Positions 28,201-42,300 of a stretch of 64,000 nucleotides of DNA are shown piece by piece. The notes under the pieces were generated by a model. It did not search any database. It saw only the letters and a list, made by a program, of their open reading frames with translations, and was not told where the DNA came from. The DNA is from Galaxea fascicularis. Its lineage: Eukaryota > Cnidaria > Anthozoa > Scleractinia > Euphylliidae. The stretch covers positions 10,734,501 through 10,798,500 of the forward strand of contig OX419345.1 of NCBI GenBank assembly GCA_948470475.1, written 5' to 3'. Each line of letters starts with the position of its first letter. Position 1 is the stretch's first letter. A program made the translations under genes and the position numbers.

Positions 28201-31200
28201 GATTTTTAGTAGAGAACACTCAACGTTGTTGCATATGAAGGATGCCATTGCGCCAGACTTTGCAAATGGTTTATTTCCCATCCACATACGATGTTAGGAC
28301 TATGCCGGAACGCCTCCATCCAGTGCCTCAGAACACGCTACAAAATGCATCGTTCTCCACGAACAATATACCAGGAATATATGACGGAGTATGATATATG
28401 ATTGCATTCCTTTCATTCCATAACAAAAGGAGTACCCGCTGTGTCGAAAATTGTACCATAACCTTTTGACAGTGTAGTTTGAAGTGAAGCCTGCTACCTG
28501 CAGCTGTGTTAGAAGGCGTGTGATATCTCTTTGTGTGTTTAAATAGCTAGTAACTCTCGGCACTCCCTCGGGTAATTTAAATTCAAGAAAGAGAGCATCA
28601 CTCTAAAAACGCATCAGAGCGTGTAGCGAGTGAGTAGCTTGTCAATAACTCACTGACTCACTTCCATTCTTCGTCGCTGTAAATAACCATGTGTTGGGGA
28701 AAACCAGCTTCATCGCTCGAGTAGCGGCTTGCAGAGGTGTTGTATAAAGTTGTGGTAGGTACCAATGTAGCTCACTTATATTATTTGACGAGGCTGGCTT
28801 TTATTTGTTCCTGTCGTCCGTACATCACGTTTGTTGCATCGGCTAGGTGAGTGTTGCTCTGGGCTGCCATCTTGAAACTGTTCTCGTAGTATGAGATCAA
28901 CTGTAATTGTACCCTGCTAAATACTCTAGTCCGATTTGGTGTTCTTAATCCAACATATTTTGTCCAGGGCTTTTCCGACACTGCTCCCGTGCTTGAAATA
29001 CATCTACGGACACCGTTAACATGTGTTCAGGTGTCACTGATTTGAGATTTCACTGGCAATAAACGTCGTTGTGCAGGACATTATGATGGCCAATTTGTTT
29101 TAGCTCATGTTGAGTATCGATGTATAAAAGCCGTTTCCTCTTTCTGTTTACAAATCCTCGCTTTTCTAATTAGGATTTATGTTTGCACGATGTTTTGAAC
29201 TTTTTTAAGCGATTAAGGACTGCAATAATTAGTTTGCTGTTGCGATTCGTGCTTCTTCCACTGAAGTCACGTTTTTAATAAATTCAATTTACAGAGATAT
29301 GTCGCATTAAAGTATCTTTTCCCTTTTTGGTCAGTATGTTTAGGTTGTTGTTGTTACAAGGCGAATTCGACGTTCGGTAGTCTTTGCTTAAGCTAATGAA
29401 TCTTGCAAACAACGCGGGTAAACAATGGAGTGTACAACTAGTGTTAACAGCAATAAAGGTTAAACTCGCAATCCGATCAGCTTCCGATATTTAAGTGAAA
29501 GTGTCGACAGCATGCAAGTGAACTGATTGATCTTAGGTGCACAATTCTCGTATCCTTTATTTCATATCTTGGATAATATTATCGTCGCTGAGTAGACCAC
29601 AAGAGTGAGTTCTGTAGAAGATCATAATTTGTGTTCATCTAGCATGATTTAACGATTACATATTGTTTGTTCTAACATTAGTGGTTTAGTGAACCTTGAG
29701 TGATCTGTCGCTAACTGCTTCTGGGGATACTGTTTAAAGTTAGTTGAATTATTTTCCTTCTGTCCTTGCAAAATACCCGACGCAGCGTTATTCAGGCTTT
29801 GTTCCACGAGATCGTGAATCAAACACTGATGATGCCCTCATAATGGATATCTTTATTTGTCGCTCTACATTATACTTGTTTTTGTATTGTTGTTTCTGAG
29901 AAAGAAATCGGTAAGCGAAATATATACATTTTTTTTTATTTTCCTGAACCCTTCTCTCCGATTTATTTATTCTCCCAGAACAGAATGAGAGCAAAACTCA
30001 AACAATTACAAGTTATTGTCTAGCGGCTTTGTGTTTCAAATCTTTGTGCCGTTATGCGCGGACAAGTCAATGAGGTGGTCCATATATGAGGTGTGATAAA
30101 GTACGAGAGTACAAGTTTAATTATTAAAGTAAATAATATTAAGTGTTAAAAGGTTCAAGTAGGCTCGACTGTTTAACACAAATACCTAACATGCTACCAC
30201 GAGACTTGATGACGGTCCTGAGTGCACAAATTTAATTTGCTTACGGCTTATTTACCCCCATGATGCGCTTCTTTCGGAGAGAATGTACACATGTACTTTG
30301 TTTTTTCGTGTAGTAACAGTTTCCCCTTTTTCGTGATTTTACTATCAGACTGCAAATCAAAAACCTGTTCGTACATCCAAACTGGACAAAGAAAAAAAAA
30401 CCTTGACGAGACTTTCTGTTTGCTGTTCCTTTTAAATGATGTCATTATGTTGCTATGCTTATTTTGACTTACCGCTACCGCTATGTTAAATGAGAAACTT
30501 TTTTTACGGAAACAGTTAGCACCTGTTTTCCGACCACGAGTACAAGTTCCCTTGAACGTGAAAATTTAGTATTGAATCTTTCTCTCAACGTTAAAAATAC
30601 TGAGAAACAGTGCTCCATGTTTCATTGTCCAAAATGCAAGACCGAGTATATCATGCGAAACTTGAGAAAGTGCTCATGGTGCTTTTTGGGGGCGGGAAAC
30701 GGTTTATTTACAGTAAACGATACCATCAGGAAACTCAAGAAACTTCGACATACTTTTTGCTTCCATACGAAATTGCTTGCCGGAGATTACGAAACAGCAT
30801 AAACGTGTGTACCGTAATAGACATATATAACGTTAGTTCCAAACGTGACGGTAAAAAGCCCAGAGGCCTTTGAACTCCCACATTCTCCTACAGGCTGCCG
30901 GTTCTCTTACAATACAGTTCAGAAGGTAAAGTGGCCTGTGGCCGAATTAGAGATAGACCGGCTATTTGGGCACTGCTGACTAAAAACGTGCGTAACGAAC
31001 CTTCCACATATTGAGGCACCTTTCGTTTTGTATGGGTTTCTGGCGCACATAGATCCACCCATGCATTAGTATATAAAAATGTACGTAAAATCTAATGCTG
31101 CACTTGCAGGCAATGGCCGAAGGTTTCTGCTCTCTCAAACCGTAATGAAGAGCATTAGATATGACTTTTGACAAGTCTGGGAGAATTTGCAATTCAGATG

Positions 31201-33292
31201 CGCACCTGCCTTATCAAAAAACAACTTTTACAAGCTTCTCTAAAGGTTCAATATCACTGGTTTGTTTTCTGTTCGATCAAAAGAAAATTGATTCTAAAAA
31301 TAACTCACAATTTGTTTGTGTGTCAGGAAAATCCTTCTCAAAAATCGAGTTTTGGGGCAACAATTCGCTTCGTCAAAGAAAAGAGGTTGAAGGAAAAATA
31401 TGTCAATGCTTCAGAGCGATGGTCAGATGACGAGTCTGGCGTGGAATTAGAGGGAACATCCAATCAAACGAAAAAAAGATCTTCTTGGAGGTTTGCTGCC
31501 ATGTTTACCAAGTCACCGAGCGCCTCTAGACAAGATAAAGGTAAGCTGAACTTTTTTAGGCTTTTTACGGAGTCTTCCGCTATAGAAGGAGAGAAATCCA
31601 AAGAGCATTGCAAAATGCGATAGGTTGTAGCCTCTTGTACAGTCAATTCGATCTGTTTTGTTTTACACACTTTCCTGCGCTGAGGTGTCCAGCTGTGTGT
31701 GTCCGGTTCACGCGGATTCAATCCGCTTTACTCCAGCAATCCAGCTACAAGTGCAGCAACAAAAATAAATAAACTGTGGAGAGGCCTGTCCCTTCAGTTC
31801 TTTCTTGATCTCGGCTTTGCCTTCTGCTCTTGGAAATAAATGGCACTCAGCATAATCTTCGCGAAAACAGTATTGTTAGCTATAGGTAGACAAGAAAAGT
31901 AATCTATTACGGCTTTCTAGTGACGGAAAATCTAATATGTTGTCATAACGTTTTTCTTCACTTGTATGCAGTAATCCTGTGTCATCTTTTTGGTCCTTAC
32001 AGGGCCTTCAAAACAGTCGGTTTTCCCTAACAATGGAAACATCCTAAAGAAGAAAGCACGCAGTACGATATTATCTGTGTTATCTAAACGCCAAACACAA
32101 GAAAAGCAGTTTCTTGGGGAAAGGTCTGAAGGCCAGCAAAATAACTCTATTAGTTCCTTGGAGCCGGCGTTGCAACAAGCAAAATGGCCCTCTGAGGCAA
32201 TGATGGTCAATCCACCCTCAACAAAACCAAAACCACAGAGGTCTGTTCCAGTAAGAAGCCAGAGTTATCAATTTGCACCTCCAAGCCAGGCTTGGACTTC
32301 TCAACAAGACATCATCGCCTCTTCACGTCACGTTGAAACACAGGATATCGCTCGCACTGGATTAGATGTCTTAGATGGCAACTCAAATGTTGGCAAACTA
32401 AGCTCGCGATGGCCGCCACAACCACGCTATCCGGTCAGTGATAGGGGGTCACTTGGATGGCGGAGAACTTCAGCGCCAAAACACCTGTCCTGTCCATCAG
32501 ACATGGAAACTGCTTTGCAGAATTCGGACGCCATGGTGGTTTCCATGTCTCCATCATACACGAGTGTGAAAGACATTACACAAGAAACCCCAATGAGTCC
32601 TAAGTTTGAGTCAGATTCAGTTAAGGTTTCCATACCTTTCCAGGTTCAAAGTCAGAATCAAAAGCCCATACAACCCAGCCAGACCTCAGATGCTTGGTCA
32701 TCTTCTGTGTCCATATGCGTGCCATTTCAAGTAAACGAGAATGGTGATAGTGTGTCTTTACTGTCGCACGAGCCTTCACTTCCGGCAGACAGTGGTCACA
32801 AAGGAAAGTCACCTATTGTTACGGGTGAAGATGAAAAAGATGGAGCGGATACCAAACCTCGTGCTGAATCCTCCCCCCAACCCGGAAGACGAAAGCCACC
32901 AAAAGGTACTTCCAATCGGATATTTATTTTCTTAACAGAGACAGCAACTCCCAGTTATATGAGGCTCAATCATGCTAAACATATACTTGATGCAAATCGA
33001 AAAAAACTTCCTTTACCACTGTAAGTTTCTGAACGAAAAAGAGCACTGCTTAGAAAAAAATAGGAAATTGTGCCTGTATTAAATTTCATTTATTTCTTTC
33101 GTTCTTGCAACCAACACTTAATCGTGTGATTGGATATAAAGCAGTCTTCCATAGAGTGTGCCGGCAAAGCTAAATCCAAATTAAATTAATCACGCTGGTC
33201 AATCATTTGAGTCAAAAACAGCACGGGGAACAATAAGAATTCGCAGCAAATACAGTTAACCTGTGCTAACCGCACAAATATTAAATATTAAA

Positions 33293-33325
<33 letters not shown>

Positions 33326-36300
33326 ATATTGATGATGATGATGAGGATGAGGATGAACGAGACTATTAAAAATAAGACTCAACTGACGTGAGGCTTTACA
33401 GTCTAGATAATATATAAAAATAGGATGGTCAGTTTTTTTACAATAGTTAAAAAATGTGATGAAACAAATGTAAAAAGACATCTGTTAATAACTGCCCATC
33501 GAATGCAAACAAAATGCGATGATTACTTTTTTCCTTGGTCACTGATTCAAAAACCGTTTCACTCAAACTCTTTTGAGGGGCAGGCCGTTTCCGCGTCGTA
33601 TTATAAACACACTGACTAAACCGTGTCATCAATGCTTAAATGATGACCGACGAACTTACGTAATACAAGTACGTGACACTATGTACAAGGCATGCTTATA
33701 TTGATTGGCCATTACTAAGAGAACGCAACAACTAAAAGTCACGTGACAACTAAATTAGTTCCCAGGACATCACAGAGAACAACACAAAAATGTGAGCGCC
33801 ATCTTCTGCTGAGGAAACAAGGTTTATCCAGCTGTGATTTGAAACCTAATAGACAAGTCACCTCAGTGAAGGTCAATATGGGGGCGCTAGTGGAGTCGAA
33901 ACTATCCGTAAGAAATTTAGTAAGTAGAAATGAATAATTAAATAAATTAAATTAAATTAATATAATGAATTCTAGCCGACAGGTAAATTTTGCCCAATTT
34001 TCGCGATCAGTGAAATCCCAGCCAGACCATGGAGTGCCTCTACGAATGACTGATTACATTTACATCATATTCGAATGACGATTGTCGTCATTATTAGATT
34101 ATGCTCTGCCTCGGAAGTTGAATTTCCTTTATGTAAGTAGGATTAAAGAATGAATTGGACTGATTTTCGCATTGTTCACCTTCTCCATCTCGTCCCATCC
34201 CGTCGATGTTTCATGGAACTAAAGGGAACGATCTTTGACCCGCTCTGTTTATCACTTTTTTTGTCGAAAAACAAAAGAAATATGTTCACGGTATTCCAAT
34301 ATCGTTGTTTCAGTCTGTGAGTAAATCAGTAGAGCATGTGAACGCGTATTTGAATAGCGATTAGTTAAAATCATGCAAACCCCTTCTGCATTTATAAGTT
34401 ATGTTAAATAATCACTAAAACTGACGAAACGTCTTCAAGTCTTCAACAGACATAAAGAAGGAAAGGATTAGGGCGAGTTTGTAGTAACATCGCGTGACAC
34501 ATTGGATTTATTCAAAGTGCAGATGCGTGGCACAAATTCCAAAGTAAAATATGTTCATACATGGGCGCAGACGGAAAAGCTTGTCGCGATGCCGTAATTG
34601 TGCTAAAAACAACAGAAAAGCCATCTAAAACTAGCTGTCGCAGGTCACTAAGTCGGCACGACTTTTCACTCAACAGAAGGTCAATCCAGGAATAAGAAAG
34701 TAACAAAAGATTCGCTGAAGACCATGGGCAAGGAAGCAAGTAAACATAAACCAATGGACAAGGCAGTGTCCTCCACCACGGCTCTAAAAGTTTCACCAGG
34801 AGGTAAATATGTTGATGAACTGCTAAAAGGTTAACATGTTGCCAGACCTCACTATTCTGGCACATTCATCACACTATCATGTTCGTGGTTGAATGTTTAT
34901 ATTTCTAATTTAGTCTGACAGCCAAGAAATAATGTTTGTTTTCGTCCTCAAGTGTCAGCTAGCTCTTATTAACGCTTCATTTAAACTTCCCTGACCACGA
35001 GGATGTTGCCACTGATGACAGAACCTCTGCATCAGCCTGAGAGAGGAGCAAAATAACTTCGGCTTTCGTAAAACAAAATCTCTGTGTTCCAGACGAAAAG
35101 TGATACAAGGATTTGCGTATTACTGATAGCGTGACGTGGAAACTGAAACGTTTCATGTGAAGTTAAAAGAATACGCTCCTCGAAGAGATCGATAGATTCT
35201 TTGTGGTTCTTTGTTCAATGTGATAACCTTCGTGTTGCTAAGTAATGTTCCACAAAGGAGGTAAGACAGTATATATCCCTTCCTATGCCGTGGTATTATG
35301 TAAACTGTCACTACATGCCTGTCATGCTTTTCATTTTTGACTTAGCAGTGCGTGTTCATTTTGTATTTCATTTTGTGACTGTATGGCAAATCTGCAATTT
35401 ACATTAACCAGAAATAATCGAAACGGTTTCTGTTCGCTGAATCAGAGCTGACATATGACCCGCTGAATTACGCAAGAGAGCAATGCGCTACTTTTATATC
35501 ATGTTTATTTCTGATTATCGCCGAGCCAATATGTACCCTGTTTGTCTTTAAATACCATTGCAGTGTTAGTTCGAACAGTATGTCCTCTCTATGTGTAGAT
35601 AATTCATCTCTACAACGGTCAAATGGCTGGCTGTACTAAACAAGAGCGTCAATAAGACACAGTTGGTCTGACAGAGGCGAATATAGGGTCATTCCTCTTT
35701 CCGTAAAATATCTTGTATTAAAGCTGACATTTCGCCGGTGGGAAGATACGTAATTTCTCAAAATAGCACACGTCCCATACTTCACTATGACAGATCGACG
35801 TTTGCTCATCAAGTTTTAATGACGCTCTCTGGTCTTCGGAATAATGAAAGAAAACATATTGTTTTCCTTTGAAAATTAAATTCAGTAATAAAACTTAATA
35901 ATGCACACTCTCAGGTCGGCCATGCGGTGAACCTCAAACATTCATCGTAATAATACATTGATATCTTTTCCCCCTAAAGGCAAACAAAGATCAAAATCCT
36001 TCAATGCGGGGGACAGAGTGAAGCTTGCCCCAAGTCCCACTGGAACTCCACCCAATGGAACTCCGAGATCAAGTCCCGGTAATTCCCCGAAACCCCCGAG
36101 ACGTCACGCTATGTCCAAAGATATGATCAAGAAGAGACCCAGTGATCTGAAAAAACATGACGCTCAAGGCAGGCCTCACTCAGACCCCATCATCGCTGAA
36201 AAGTACGTTTTCATATTTTTCCCGGAAGTTGAGCTCGACCCTATCCACGTACAGCCTACAAGACTGAATTCTTTTTTTTTCTATTTCCACCGGTTTGCGT

Positions 36301-39300
36301 TAGGCCGCTAACCCGGAGGGGTTGGACAAGAGCACGCATGGACTAAATCACTGCTCGCTTGTTGTTCGCCGCTTATTGGCGACTCTCCTTTTACCATATT
36401 ATGTGAGGCCCTGTTAGGGGTTTTAGGGATAAGGGATAACTGGCAAAATAATTTTAGGGATAAGGGATAACTTACTAAATAATTTTAGAGATAAAGATAG
36501 TTTTAGGGATAATAATAATAGTAATAGCTTTGATTTCTCAATTGTCACACGTTTGGTCACTTTTGCCAACGATTTGCTTTACTGTCGACTGGTAAGTGCG
36601 AAGAGTAACGGGTCATTTATCAGTCCAAATTCAAGCAAGATGGGTCAGATGTCAAATTCCAAAGATAAGTAGTTTTGGGGATAACAATCTCGGTAATTTT
36701 AGGGATAAAAGATAACTGCACCCGGAATTTTAGGGATACGTGGATGTCTAACCCCCCCCCCCCCCTAACAGGGCCTCTTATGTTGCTGACATTTGAAACT
36801 GCTTTTAGAAAGTTCAGTGCTAGTTATCACGGTCGTTTCTGTTACCATCGTGGACTCCATAAGCTTTTTTTTTTCTCGGAGGATAGGTAAACCAATAATT
36901 TGACGCTGGAATTTGATTCTTTAATCTTGCAGGGTTCATAACAAGAAGAAATTTCCTGGAGGTTCTGCAAATGATCCTTCAGCAACAGGTATGCATCAAA
37001 TGTTCATAGCAAACGAGGAGGGGATGGGGGAGCGAAGGCTGCCACGAAGGGTAACCCGGGGAAATTAGGCGAATTCATCTTTTCTTTTAAATGTCGGTCG
37101 GTAGGGGAAAAAACGGAATGGGGTGGCTATACAAAGGCTAATTCTTTAGAGTAACAGTAAAGGAACAGGGATTGATCGGGGACTCGCTGTTGCAACAAAA
37201 CGCGTTCAATCGGAGTCTCAGCTTAACGCTGGTGTCCCTATAGCCTGTCTCAAAGAATCAGATTGTTTCAAAGTTCCTATATGCACAGTTCTAAATAAAC
37301 TTGAGTGATGTGACAGTTTCGGTTGCTGCTGTTACTTCAGCCGCAATTCGGCAGTCATCTCATTATTAGTTGTATTTCCGCAAGTCTCAGTTTCTGTAAC
37401 TTCGTAGTCTTTCATTTGTGAATGTTTTAGTTCTTATCTTTCAACAGGGAAAACAACCGAGGTAGAGACTTTGAAAAGCAAAGTCAAAGATCTTGAGCAA
37501 GAAAACAACAAATTGAAAGAGAAAATCCAACCCATGGAACACAGGCTGGCAGTAGTACCACTCTTAGAGAAAGAAAAGCTTCATTTGCAAAAACAGTTCA
37601 ACGAAATTATGCAAGAAAACGAAAAATTAAAAAGTGAACTGGAATCTATTAATTTGTCCACGAAAAAGCAAAATGAAGAAAGACTAGAACTTCAAGCCAA
37701 ACACGATAAACTGACAGAAGATCTGGAAAATAGTCAAGAAGTGGTTAAGGACCTCAAACACAAAAACCTTTTGCTGGAGGAGGTAAAGTCTACCCTGGAA
37801 CGGGAAAATGAAGTAAAAGAGGTAGCAATGGAAAGGTACCTTGCCAATATCGAAAATCTGACCAGTTCAAACACAGCATTGTTGCTGCAGGACGGTCGAT
37901 CAAGGAACAAGATTTCAATACTTTTGGAAGGTTTACAGTCGTTTAAAGCCTGCGTTGTAAAGTTAAAAGAGGAAAACAATGGCTTACATTTGCAAATTAT
38001 TGAAAATGGCAATGAGCTTGCTCGGACAATGAAAAATTGCGTTAGTGGTCTGGGAAAAGTTCTTGATGGGCTGGAAACAGAGAGAAGCGGCAAACTTGAC
38101 CAGGAAGTACAAGTGTTTATTGATACGGAAAAGCTTGAAAAAGATACACAGTGTGGTGATTTTCAATCAGTAGAATTGATTTTATTGCAGCTTGAAGAAA
38201 GTAAACAGTCAGTCGAGTGTTTGAAAAACAGGATTAATGAACTAGAAAGTAGGACGGTGGCAAATGAGGAGCAAGGGGAGAATGTGGACAGTGAATTGTT
38301 CGCGACAACAGTTGAAACCACTTCAGACCCACAAAGAACCGTACAAGAGGTCAATGAAGGAGACAGAACCGGTAACTGTACCGGATGTAAGAGCCTTCAA
38401 ATGAAAATGGAGGCGCTATCAACCGACTTGGACACAGTCAAGGCTTCTTTGCAGAAATCAGAAAGCGAAAGGGATGACGCTATTGAAGAAAGGAATGAGC
38501 TGAGACGCGAGGCCAAATATTTGAAGTATGTGCTTTCCTATCGAGAGGACGTACAAAGTCTGCAAGCGAACAACCAACAGTGCAAAGAACTGGAAAGAAT
38601 GGGCACGAACCTCGTGGAAGCAGAGAAAAAAGTATTGGATTTGGAAGATGAAGTTGGAAGACTTCAAGAAGAAAAACAAACTTTGCTACTGAGCATTTTA
38701 AACCTGTACGCTGGGCATGAAGTGGAAGATGTTAAAGAAGAGGACGAGGAAGAGGCAGAACACGAAGTTGAGGGCGAAACTAAAGATGTAAACACAGACA
38801 AAGAGGATAAAGATAATTCCAGCGAAGTGTTTGCGAAGTCGCCTTCAGTTGGTGTAAGCCCTCGAACTCCCGAGTCTTCGGCTCGGAGGGAACAACTGAA
38901 ATTCCGATTTCAGTTATCTTTGTCAGAGTCCGAATACAGTTACAGTTCCGATCGAACAGAAGGAGAGGAAGAAAGTGACAGTGAAGATGTCAACTCACCA
39001 ACCACGGTAAACGTGCAGGCCATTAAAACTGAAAACAAGCAATTGAAAACAAATTTGTTTGAAGCCAACGAGGAAAAGGAAGAGCTTTTATCCAGTCTGG
39101 ATAAGCTATGTGAAGAGTATGACTCGCTTAAGGAAAGCCATGACAAACTAGAGGAAGAGCATAATCTAATGTCAGATAGAGCCACGAAAGAAAAGATCGC
39201 TCATCAAACTCGGCTTCGCCAGGTTGAAATGGAAAGAGAAAACATGCGGGACACTTTGAGGCAAGTTCAAGACGAGAAACTTGCACTTTTGAAATGCCTT

Positions 39301-42300
39301 GAAATGAAGAACTCTGACGCACAACCGCTGTCTCCACTGTCGGATACTGAACTAAGCAAAATCGTTGCGTGTGCTCAGTCTCTTACACAGGAAGAAAGCA
39401 AATCAAACGAATCAACTCCAGTGCAGAACCTAGAGATGGATAAAATTATTGCGCAAGCGCAGTCGTTTACAGAGAACGAAAACAAATCGGACGAACAAAC
39501 TTCAATGTCAAACGTAGAATTGGACAAAATCATCGCGCGCGCACAATCTTTTACGCGAGAAAAAAGTGAGTCCAGCAAACCAAGTTCAGTGCCGAATCAG
39601 GAATTGGACACGATTATCGCACGAACCCAGTCGTTAACCAGAGAAGAAAACAAGTCGAGCGAACCAACATCGAATGAGGAAGATTCTGATGCGTCACTGT
39701 CATCTGAGACGGAGGATGACGAAAAGGCCTATAATAAACACATCCTTCAAAAGACGCCTAACAATGAAGAGGTTTCTGATACCCAGACCACACCCACCAC
39801 CCCTGAGGATAGAGACCTGGCTGGTATAGTGGCTTCTATTGAAAACGACCTGAGCAAACTCAAGGAGAGGCTTTACAGAAGAGATACACTGGGTAAGAAA
39901 ATGCCAGACACTTTTGTTGCTTTCGTTTTAAACCTCTGAACATAAATGCTTAAATAGACGTAAATTCTTTGTCGCGCTATTAAAAAAATTAGGGACAGTT
40001 TTGGCTACTCGGAAAAACAGAGGAAATATTACTCAGGCCAGACCAGGAGCCCGATGGGCTCCTGGGCCAGACGGCCAGACATATTTAGGATATAATGATT
40101 TCTGAGAGCGCCTGGCTCGCTTTAGCCGACCTTTTGTTCGGGAAAAGCAGTGAAGGCGGGTGACACCAGTTTCCACCATCTTTCCAGTCTAATTGCTTGA
40201 TGGACCAATACTAATACTCTGTCGGGTTGGTCAGTCGATAGCATGTTCATAGTGGTATCAAACAAACGCCCGATCAGTATAGGTTATCGCATGGGGCCGA
40301 GTAAAATTAAGGATTAATCATCGCTTGCGTTTTCAGAATTTCGGCAACTTCTGAAAAAAGTGATGATTAATCCTTAATTTTACGAGGAAACATGCGATTA
40401 CTTGTTTATCACTAAAAGGGCAAAATTTAGTAGGGAATAGTGCATGCGGTTTACTCATTTCTCATTGGAAGCCCGCTTAAAGTGCCTATGAAGTAAAAAA
40501 TGTATGTTTGCTCATTTGAAAGGCCTTTACAAGTGAATAAGAATGGCCCTTTCTTTTTCGAAAGATCTTCTTTCATTCCCGAGAAATTCAAGTTTTTGCT
40601 TAAAAATTGATGACACCACAAATGGTTTAAGGAAGAATATACATCACAAATCAAGAATATCTCTGGAAATATTTGACTGATGCAATTCAAACTTGGCACC
40701 AGTAATGTACATCACGTAAGATACAAAATGACACCCACTGTGCTGTTACCATGGCAACAGTTCGGCTTCCCAGTTTATTTCATGTGAGATTCACTTTCCC
40801 AGTTTTTGTGTTAATCAAGCATTGTTCAGCTAGTCAGTAGACGTAAAGTAATCGGGGTATCACACCTGTTTTAAGTATTACCATCTGACACTCCTCATCT
40901 GGTCAAAATATGGGGATTTATTATATGGAGGAGTGTTTTACTGGAAACTAAACCACTCGTAGATTCCATACGCCACTTCATCCGGGACCCGAGTGGCGTA
41001 TTCCGTATGTCTCCTTTGTGAGTGTCGTATCGTTCAATGACGTCACGATTCCCGCCTTTTGCTTTTCAGGGCTTTTGTTGAATTGGTTTCTCACGTCGCG
41101 TTTGTTTAGTCTCCATATAATAAAAAGAACATTACACGTTGGCTCGAAGATATGAATTTTATGTTCTTGCCACTCGAACATAAAATTCATATCTTCTCGC
41201 CACCGTGTAATTTCCTCTATATAGGATTCTTGGCAAACAAGCCCTGCAGCCTAGGCTGTTGCCATGGCAACATCATCGGGGGTATCATTTTTTATCCTAC
41301 CTGACGTCACTCAAATATTTCCAGAGATATTCTTGATTTTGTGATGTCATTAATTTTTGAGCAAAAACTTGAATATCTCGGGAATAAAAGATTTTTCAAA
41401 AAGGAATGTACCATTCTTATTCACTTTTAACGACCTTTTAAATTAGCAAACTTAATTTTTTACTTCGTAAGCACTTTCATGCAAATACAAATTTCAATCA
41501 AATCTAACCAACCAATCGATTCAATGGTCAATGGTCAAAAAACACCTGTTTCAAATGAATCACGTTGGCCATTGTAAAGTTTGTTTGAACTCATTTACAA
41601 AAACATAGTAGTCGGCTCTCTTGACTACAAAAAATGCCCTTTATTAAGAAAAAAATGCCCTCTGTTTCAGCCAATCAGCGTTCCGGCAGTAATTTTTTTC
41701 CTTATTGATAAGTTGTAAAATCAGTGGGAATGGATTCATAGCCATCTTAATTAGAACCCAACCCCGCCATTTAACACGACCCGTACCTCGGACCACGAGC
41801 TCTGAAAACCATATACAAGTTTGTGGCAGGAATGAAAACAGTCCTCCGGTAACTTTCTTCGCATTGTACCAGCTATTAGGACCATATTTGTTAATTCTCG
41901 ACGACGATCACTTTTAAACGTTGGTTTGCGGCATGGGTGGGAATGGTTTTGTGAAATTGCCCAAAATGAGGTCAAAACCATACACTACAGCTTTTGGTTA
42001 AAAAATACACATAAAACGATCGTCGTAAAGGTGATACATTTCTAGACATTGTTCTCCCCAGCATGTCGTGAAACCAAACTTCAAATGATTCGTCTGGTAC
42101 ATACATACATACATACATACATACATACATCACCTTTATTTCACCTCGGATTTACAAGAGTAGCTGTATAGTTAATTTCTCCGAGAAAGAAAAAGAGGAA
42201 AAAAAATAAAATCGTATATTTTTTACAGTACATTAAACTACTATTTAAATAAGTAACAATTGCATTGATGTTCGAAAGAAATTTGGCATATTTTAGCTCT

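Noticed and set aside
28781..28981. Minus frame starting at a YY1-like ATG (28870 region)
   Set aside because: Only 29 codons follow the ATG, without a clear donor. The motif is noted, but no gene can be supported.
30572..30873. Overlapping plus frames, one with CPKC and CSWC pairs
   Set aside because: Two frames are open over the same bases, there are no convincing splice sites, and the Cys pairs alone do not define a zinc finger.
34512..34865. 117-codon minus frame, hydrophobic
   Set aside because: No family signal, and it overlaps a phase-compatible plus-strand cassette exon candidate.
36405..36777. Telomere-like or I-SceI-like TAGGGATAA sites
   Set aside because: The words resemble the I-SceI site only partly and are interior repeats of a MITE; no homing endonuclease or telomere array is present.
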